The translations under genes and the position numbers were made by a program. Positions 59,173 to 64,000 of a stretch of DNA of 64,000 nt are shown piece after piece. The DNA lies in contig JAZSPB010000156.1 in NCBI GenBank assembly GCA_045537235.1, positions 1-64,000 on the forward strand, read 5' to 3'. Under the pieces are notes generated by a model. The model saw only the letters and a list, made by a program, of their open reading frames with translations. It ran no database searches and was not told where the DNA came from. The DNA comes from RGIG8775 sp045537235 (lineage in GTDB: Bacteria; Bacillota; Clostridia; Oscillospirales; CAG-272). Position 1 is the first letter of the stretch; every line of letters starts with the position of its first letter.

Positions 59173-60075
59173 TCATATTTGAATATACAGACCAATAACA
59201 TTAATATCTTTCCCAAAAAGAAACAAATAAATGAAGAAGGGAAGTGCTGTATTCTCTGATATTTCAAGGGTGACCGTATCTACACAGGCATTTCCTCGAT
59301 AGTATAGGGGCACCGATGACAGGCGCATAACCGACATTTCAAATTGATCGGCTGCTCCAATCATATCCAGCATTTTTTGTGCATTCGATGAGATGACTGA
59401 AAGTTCGATCCGACGGGGATAACTTCCGCCAAACTGATAGACTTCACGAGACACCATGGCAAACCCGGTAAATGCATCCCCTTCTTCGTCCTCGACATTG
59501 CAAACAGCACTGATTTTCAACTCATATTTGTCTAACATCCGATAAAAACTGTTCAGGCGTCCGTCGGTTGAGTTTTCTATGGGAAGGATCCCAAAATCAC
59601 ATTCGCCGCGGTGAATACGTTCGCAAACATCCACAAAGCTATCCGATTGAATCAATTCATCGTTCGGTATCAGTGAACAAAAACGATCGTATGCCAGAGA
59701 TGAATACCGATTGGACATCCAGCAGGCAATTGAGGCTGATGCTTGCACTTGACGAAGGGTTTCTGAAGACACCTCAAGGAGATCTTCAAGAGAATATCTT
59801 GAAGCCAACAATTTTGCAATAAGAGTTTTTTCTTTTATGGTATCTGCGCGAGACTGTTTTATCTCTCTCGCTTTTTCGCGCCGCAAACGATACTGTGAAA
59901 GAAGCATTCTCGCCGCTGCGGAAAAGGAAAGAGTTTCAGAAAGAAAATTCTCATAATAATCTCGGAGCAAAAGCCTTTTTTCCTCTTCGATCGTCTTCTT
60001 TTCTTCGGTTATGGAGGACAAGTTACGCAAAAGAATTTCTTCCCGATTCAATTTGGACTTTGCCTCAGTATTCAT
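59173..60075 (-). CDS. Diverged prephenate-dehydratase-like protein with N-terminal coiled region
   Basis: 300 residues. Residues 1-105 are charged helices (EEKKTIEEEKRLLLRDYYENF...), then ACWMSNRYSSLAYDRFCSLIPND and SFVDVCERIHRGECDFGILPIENSTDGRLNSFYRMLDKYELKI, a good match to the first lobe of prephenate dehydratase (ExGxxDxGxxPIENSxxG). The catalytic TRF region appears as AFTGFAMVSREV, with Thr kept and Arg lost. No ordinary ACT domain is recognisable. It may be inactive or act on another acid. Overlaps htpG by 4 nt. Confidence 0.6.
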   Translation of the reverse strand: MNTEAKSKLNREEILLRNLSSITEEKKTIEEEKRLLLRDYYENFLSETLSFSAAARMLLSQYRLRREKAREIKQSRADTIKEKTLIAKLLASRYSLEDLLEVSSETLRQVQASASIACWMSNRYSSLAYDRFCSLIPNDELIQSDSFVDVCERIHRGECDFGILPIENSTDGRLNSFYRMLDKYELKISAVCNVEDEEGDAFTGFAMVSREVYQFGGSYPRRIELSVISSNAQKMLDMIGAADQFEMSVMRLSSVPLYYRGNACVDTVTLEISENTALPFFIYLFLFGKDINVIGLYIQI

Positions 60076-61916
60076 ATTTGTTCAAGAAGAGAAAAACTAT
60101 CCTCAAGGAAACTTGTCATTTCTTCGGCAGTAAGCTTTCTTTGAGAGAGGACGGCCAATTTATAGATATACGAGGCGATTTTGATTGCCGACGCTTTATC
60201 GGTTGCCATCATTCCATCTAACTTTTTAACAAGCGTTGCTGCGGTGTTGACTACAAGAGTCTCTTCTTTGCTCATGCCCATCGGCATTCCCATGTTCCCG
60301 GAATACATACGCATCATTTCCTCCATGCGGCGAGACTCTTCGGAAATATTAAGGATAGCGGGAGTTTTGGTCGATTTGAGATTCTCAAATTTTACTTTAA
60401 GTTCGGAATTGCCAATCGCATCCTTGAAAAGGTCGGCAAGAGCGGCATTCTCTGTTACCTCTCCCTCCGTTTTCATTGCGGAAGCTACATCGGCATCCAC
60501 TCGGACAAACTTGACATTTTCCATATACTGTTCCAGCATAGAAAGGAACTGTACCTCAAACTGTTTATCAAAACAAGCCACTTGAATGCCTTCCGCATCA
60601 AAAAGGGAAATGTACTGTGCTTGCAGAGCTTTGTCCGTAGTATAATACACCGTGTTTTCGTGCTTTTCGCGAGCGGTCTCCAAATAGTCCTTGAGCGTGG
60701 TGAAGCAATCGTCGGACAGCTTGATCAAAAGGGAATCTTTAACACGATCGTAGAATTTCTTGTCGCGCATACAAGCATATTCCACGAATACTTTAATGTT
60801 CTCCCAAACCGACTCGTATTTTTCTCTTTCTGTATTATAAAGAGAGTTCAGTTTGTCCGCAACTTTTTTCACAATATGAGCTGAAACCTTGGATACATAA
60901 GTGTTAGTTTGAAGATAGCTTCTTGACACATTCAAGGGCAATTCGGGACAATCCAATACACCGCGAAGCATAATCATATAATCGGGAATCACTTCCTTGA
61001 TATTATCGGAAACAAATACCTGATTGTAGTACAGCTTCACCTGTCCCTCGATCGACTCATATTCATTAGAGATCGCAGGGAAAAACAGAATTCCTTTGAA
61101 GTTGAGAGGATAGTCCGCATTGATGTGGATGTAGAAAAGAGGATCGCGAAAATCGCCAAAGGCCTTTTTATAAAATTCATTGTATTCTTCAGGTGTACAT
61201 TCCGATGCGGGCTTGAGCCAAAGAGGAGTTGTCTCATTGATTGGCTTTTCTTCGGGAGATTCCTCCGATTTTTGACCATCCTTGATTTCTGTGAAATAAA
61301 TCTCAACAGGCATAAAGGAACAGTATTTATCCAACATTCCGTGAAGCTTAAACGCGTTTAAATACTCCTGTTCTTCATCGGAAATATGCATGATAACAGA
61401 TGTTCCGTGAACTGTGTCTTCGCAAGGCTCGATCTCATATTCGCCAACATCCGAACAAGTCCAGTGCACTGCGGGTGCATCGGTATACGATTTGGTGAAA
61501 ATTTCTACCGTATCGCTTACCATAAAAGCAGAATAAAAGCCAAGACCAAAATGACCGATGATGCCATCGGCTGCATTGTCTTGTCCTTCATATTTTTGAA
61601 TAAATTCAAGAGCACCGGAGAGGGCAATCTGGCAAATATAGCGCGACAGTTCCTCCTCGGTCATACCGATTCCATTATCCTTGACAGTAATGGTTTTTTC
61701 ATCTTTGTCAAGAATCACATCAACACGGTAGGCTTCATCTGTCATTGGAATCTGACCGAGAGATTGGAGCCTTTTAAGCTTTGTGATTGCATCCGTGGCA
61801 TTGGAAACGATTTCACGAAGGAATATATCCTTTTCCGAATACAACCATTTTTTGATAACAGGGAATATATTCTCGGTTTCTACCGAAATTCCGCCTTTTT
61901 TCTTGATTTCTTCCAT
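60072..61916 (-). CDS. htpG: Chaperone protein HtpG (Hsp90)
   Basis: 614 residues, complete. GHKL ATPase domain: FLREIVSNATDAITKL, VKDNGIGMTEEEL, GHFGLGFYSAFMVSD and GTSVIMHIS; middle domain with the catalytic Arg in LNVSRSYLQ; C-terminal dimer helices. ATP-driven folding of client proteins in the cytoplasm. The open frame continues to a TTG at 61937, but ATG 61916 (MEEIKKKGGISVE) matches the family start. The hairpin at 61947-61990 lies immediately upstream. Confidence 0.97.
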   Translation of the reverse strand: MEEIKKKGGISVETENIFPVIKKWLYSEKDIFLREIVSNATDAITKLKRLQSLGQIPMTDEAYRVDVILDKDEKTITVKDNGIGMTEEELSRYICQIALSGALEFIQKYEGQDNAADGIIGHFGLGFYSAFMVSDTVEIFTKSYTDAPAVHWTCSDVGEYEIEPCEDTVHGTSVIMHISDEEQEYLNAFKLHGMLDKYCSFMPVEIYFTEIKDGQKSEESPEEKPINETTPLWLKPASECTPEEYNEFYKKAFGDFRDPLFYIHINADYPLNFKGILFFPAISNEYESIEGQVKLYYNQVFVSDNIKEVIPDYMIMLRGVLDCPELPLNVSRSYLQTNTYVSKVSAHIVKKVADKLNSLYNTEREKYESVWENIKVFVEYACMRDKKFYDRVKDSLLIKLSDDCFTTLKDYLETAREKHENTVYYTTDKALQAQYISLFDAEGIQVACFDKQFEVQFLSMLEQYMENVKFVRVDADVASAMKTEGEVTENAALADLFKDAIGNSELKVKFENLKSTKTPAILNISEESRRMEEMMRMYSGNMGMPMGMSKEETLVVNTAATLVKKLDGMMATDKASAIKIASYIYKLAVLSQRKLTAEEMTSFLEDSFSLLEQI

Positions 61917-61946
61917 GATTTTTTTTCCTTTTCCCAAATATAATAA

Positions 61947-61990
61947 GGTTTGACTTTGCCCGATCCTTCAAAAAGCGGGCAAAGCAAACC
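61947..61990. terminator. Strong hairpin between the permease gene and htpG
   Basis: GGTTTGACTTTGCCCG pairs with CGGGCAAAGCAAACC apart from one mismatch, 13-nt loop. On the minus strand only TTATTATATTT follows, so it may attenuate rather than fully end the upstream transcript before htpG. Confidence 0.6.
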
Positions 61991-62001
61991 ATAAAAAACA
62001 A

Positions 62002-63432
62002 TTATTTTTCTTTGTTTTCGGTGTTTTCTTCCTTGATATCTTCTTTTTTCATCTTTTTCATTTTCATCTTTTTTTGCGTAGCATCGACATTGCCATCGGC
62101 ACTGTTTTTGGCTCTCCTCTTCGCCCTAACGGCTTTTACCTTGCGAGCAATAAGCTGTTCTTCTTTTTTGATCCAATCTCCGCTGATGCGGAAAAGTTTG
62201 GCAGACAGATGCTCGACCTCTTCATCGGGCTCGGCAAGCGAGTTTGCGCTATAATAATCGGCAAGAGAGGTGGGGAGATTTTTATTGGCAAGGCGATGCT
62301 TGATATTCTTTTTTAAGACTGCACAGATGACAGCAAAGATCGGAACCCCCAAGAACATACCGAGGACACCGAAATAGCCACTCATGATCGTGACGGCAAC
62401 CAAAACACCGAGTGAGGAAAGACCTGTGCGGTCACCAACGATCTTGGGTTCGATAATATTTCCGTCAATCTGTTGAATTATCAAAATAAGAACAAGGAAG
62501 AGCAGCAGTTTCTCGGGTCTTGCAATAAGAACAATAAATGCCGAAGGAATTGCACCGATAAAGGGTCCAAAGAAGGGGATGATATTACAAACACCGATAA
62601 ATACCGAAACAAGAATCGAGTAGGGAATTCCGGCGATGCTGAAAACGATAGAACACACAAGAATAATGAGTGTGGCATCAATCAATTTTCCTACAATAAA
62701 TCCACCCAATGTCTTATCGGCAAAACGGAACCAGTCTTTGACCGAATCGGCTTTTTTCTTTGAGCAAACGGCAGTAAGGATTCGATTAGACTGTGCGTAC
62801 AATTTTTCTTTGGAAATTACAAAATAGATGGAGAGAAGGAAACCGATAAAGACATTCTTTACGCCGGTCAAAATCATTCCACCGTATGTTGTTGCCCATT
62901 CGATTACCCGGTTCAATATATCCTCGGTTCCCGCAAATAAGCTGCTGATCGCCTCAACAATGGTTTCGCGGTTGATATATTCAAAGGCTTCTTCGCCGCG
63001 AGCGGCCAACACCTTGTTCAAGAAGCCATTGATCGCATTGATCATCGAATTGAGATAGGTTCCATCACTTATTTTCTTGACCAGTTCTTCAATGCTGGAA
63101 AGGAGTTGCGGCACGATCAAAACCACAAAGAGTGTTAAAATAACAATGATAGAGACGTATGCCGACACAATGGAAAGCGAACGTCTGACACGTTTTTTCT
63201 GTATTCCTTTGAATATGCGGTTTTGAAAAAAACGAACCAGTGATGTACAAATATACGCAATCACACCGCCAATGACCAGCGGAGTAAGCACGGACAGCTT
63301 TTCGTCCACCCATTCGTAAAAGGATGAAAACCGATCAAAATTGGTGATAATGACGACAAGCAAAATCACAAGTGCATATACAATAGAACAAACGGTAAAT
63401 ATTTTCTTTTTCTTTTCGTCAAAACCGAACAT
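62002..63432 (-). CDS. AI-2E family transporter (PerM/YtvI-like permease)
   Basis: 476 residues, about eight membrane helices. The family signatures GLLSIYFVISKEKLY (as FLLSIYFVISKEKL), VGVCNIIPFFGPFIGAIPSAFIVLI and IEPKIVGDRTGLSSLGVLVAVTIMSGYFGVLGMFLGVPIFAVI are clear. A C-terminal Lys/Glu-rich cytoplasmic tail of about 80 residues is longer than usual. Substrates in this family are diverse (AI-2, Na+/H+, others). GGGGG before ATG 63432 favours that start over ATG 63477. Confidence 0.9.
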   Translation of the reverse strand: MFGFDEKKKKIFTVCSIVYALVILLVVIITNFDRFSSFYEWVDEKLSVLTPLVIGGVIAYICTSLVRFFQNRIFKGIQKKRVRRSLSIVSAYVSIIVILTLFVVLIVPQLLSSIEELVKKISDGTYLNSMINAINGFLNKVLAARGEEAFEYINRETIVEAISSLFAGTEDILNRVIEWATTYGGMILTGVKNVFIGFLLSIYFVISKEKLYAQSNRILTAVCSKKKADSVKDWFRFADKTLGGFIVGKLIDATLIILVCSIVFSIAGIPYSILVSVFIGVCNIIPFFGPFIGAIPSAFIVLIARPEKLLLFLVLILIIQQIDGNIIEPKIVGDRTGLSSLGVLVAVTIMSGYFGVLGMFLGVPIFAVICAVLKKNIKHRLANKNLPTSLADYYSANSLAEPDEEVEHLSAKLFRISGDWIKKEEQLIARKVKAVRAKRRAKNSADGNVDATQKKMKMKKMKKEDIKEENTENKEK

Positions 63433-63516
63433 ATATACCCCCGAGTTGATGATGCGATTCTCAACATTTCCTTTCATAACGCGATGATAATAACAATATT
63501 GATATTATTATATTTT

Positions 63517-63545
63517 ATTATATCGTTTTTTGCGGTGGAAGTCAA
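63517..63545 (-). promoter_or_regulatory. Promoter of the AI-2E permease gene
   Basis: Minus strand TTGACT, 17 nt, TATAAT. Confidence 0.87.
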
Positions 63546-63641
63546 TAACTTAAATAAAAGATTAAAAATATTTTACAATATTGTTTCATTTTTTTCGAAT
63601 ATGTGATACAATAGAGATATCAAAAATTGGAGGTGCTCCTT

Positions 63642-64000
63642 ATGGCCGAAGTTTTTGCCTACGCAAAAATTAATTTATTTCTGGATATTGAAAAAAAACG
63701 AGAAGATGGTTATCATGATATAGTAAGCGTTATGCAGACAGTAGACTGGTATGACATCTTGAATGTTCGAAAAAATACCGAAAACAAGAAAGAAATAACC
63801 CTTATCTGTGAAAATGCAGATATCCCCACCGACGAGACTAACACGGTATATAAAGCCGCCTCCTTGTTTTTGAAAAAAATCGGCACATCGGACGGGATGG
63901 ATATCACCATAGAAAAAAACATCCCTCACGCAGCAGGAATGGCAGGCGGAAGTGCCGATGCGGCAGCCACCTTGAGGGAACTGAATCGAATGTACGGCGA
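63642..64000 (+). CDS. ispE: 4-diphosphocytidyl-2-C-methyl-D-erythritol kinase (partial, N-terminus)
   Basis: 119 residues are visible; the gene leaves the right edge. A GHMP kinase of the non-mevalonate isoprenoid pathway, phosphorylating CDP-ME. Motifs: AYAKINLFLDI with catalytic-region Lys, REDGYHDIVSVMQTVDWYD (motif I), and the ATP-binding Gly/Ser loop IPHAAGMAGGSADAAATLREL. TTGGAGGTGCTCCTT precedes the ATG; a TACAAT -10-like element lies at 63607-63612. Confidence 0.96.
   Translation, partial: MAEVFAYAKINLFLDIEKKREDGYHDIVSVMQTVDWYDILNVRKNTENKKEITLICENADIPTDETNTVYKAASLFLKKIGTSDGMDITIEKNIPHAAGMAGGSADAAATLRELNRMYG

Overview
The window looks like a chromosomal segment of a low-to-mid GC Gram-positive anaerobe of the class Clostridia, probably a gut-associated Oscillospirales-type lineage. 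The grounds are strong AGGAGG-type ribosome sites, near-consensus sigma-A promoters with 17-nt spacers, Clostridia-typical families (TSCPD protein, radical SAM plus DUF2344 pair, BspA-like leucine-rich-repeat protein, DUF1538 with PII-like proteins, AsnA) and a CCGTAGGGGCG-type intergenic repeat. The assignment is an inference. I see no prophage, insertion sequence, CRISPR array or rRNA, and one tRNA.

Layout. 1-8.2 kb: the end of fucI, a small DUF2500-like membrane protein behind a structured leader RNA, a polysaccharide deacetylase, the TrkA/TrkH potassium system with an AlkD-like protein, a serine hydrolase and a YxjI-like protein. 8.2-10.7 kb: a duplicated DUF1538 membrane protein with two PII-like proteins. 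10.9-20.1 kb: single-gene functions (prolyl-tRNA editing, nitroreductase, M20 peptidase, esterase, SfsA, phosphatase, Nudix, kinase, peptidase E, DUF3795, flavin reductase, rhodanese lipoprotein). 20.2-25.1 kb: a HEPN-like membrane protein, tRNA-Ser(CGA), an SGNH esterase, a LysR regulator and a nitrilase-GDPD fusion. 25.2-28.3 kb (minus): a Crp/Fnr regulator with an SsuABC-like ABC importer. 28.5-31.6 kb: nucleotidyltransferase-galE-galM. 31.7-34.0 kb: a secreted leucine-rich-repeat protein behind a second leader RNA of the same architecture as the first. 34.1-37.2 kb: D,D-carboxypeptidase, pgi and a P-loop protein. 37.4-40.0 kb (minus): znuACB with a Fur-family-like box. 40.2-41.9 kb: asnA and a histidine phosphatase. 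42-50.2 kb (minus): an eight-gene operon (oxidoreductase, coaE, lytic transglycosylase, M18 peptidase, prfA, Sua5, type II topoisomerase A subunit, 36-aa membrane protein). 50.3-58.9 kb: rlmB, a huge degenerate P-type-ATPase-like protein, the radical SAM/DUF2344 pair and a serine hydrolase. 58.9-63.5 kb (minus): AI-2E-type permease, htpG, a diverged prephenate-dehydratase-like protein and a TSCPD protein. ispE runs off the right edge.

Most interesting: (1) two leader RNAs, each starting about 7 nt after a near-perfect -10 box, with a long P1 helix of different sequence, shared internal motifs, a shared AATCGG linker and an intrinsic terminator just before the start codon, which together look like an orphan riboswitch-like class; (2) a 1056-residue protein with P1B-ATPase topology whose catalytic motifs are degraded; (3) the DUF1538-PII-PII locus; (4) a one-chain nitrilase-glycerophosphodiesterase fusion; (5) two ~85-nt hairpins with different closing stems but a shared 12-mer. 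All family assignments rest on reading motifs from the sequence; no search was run.
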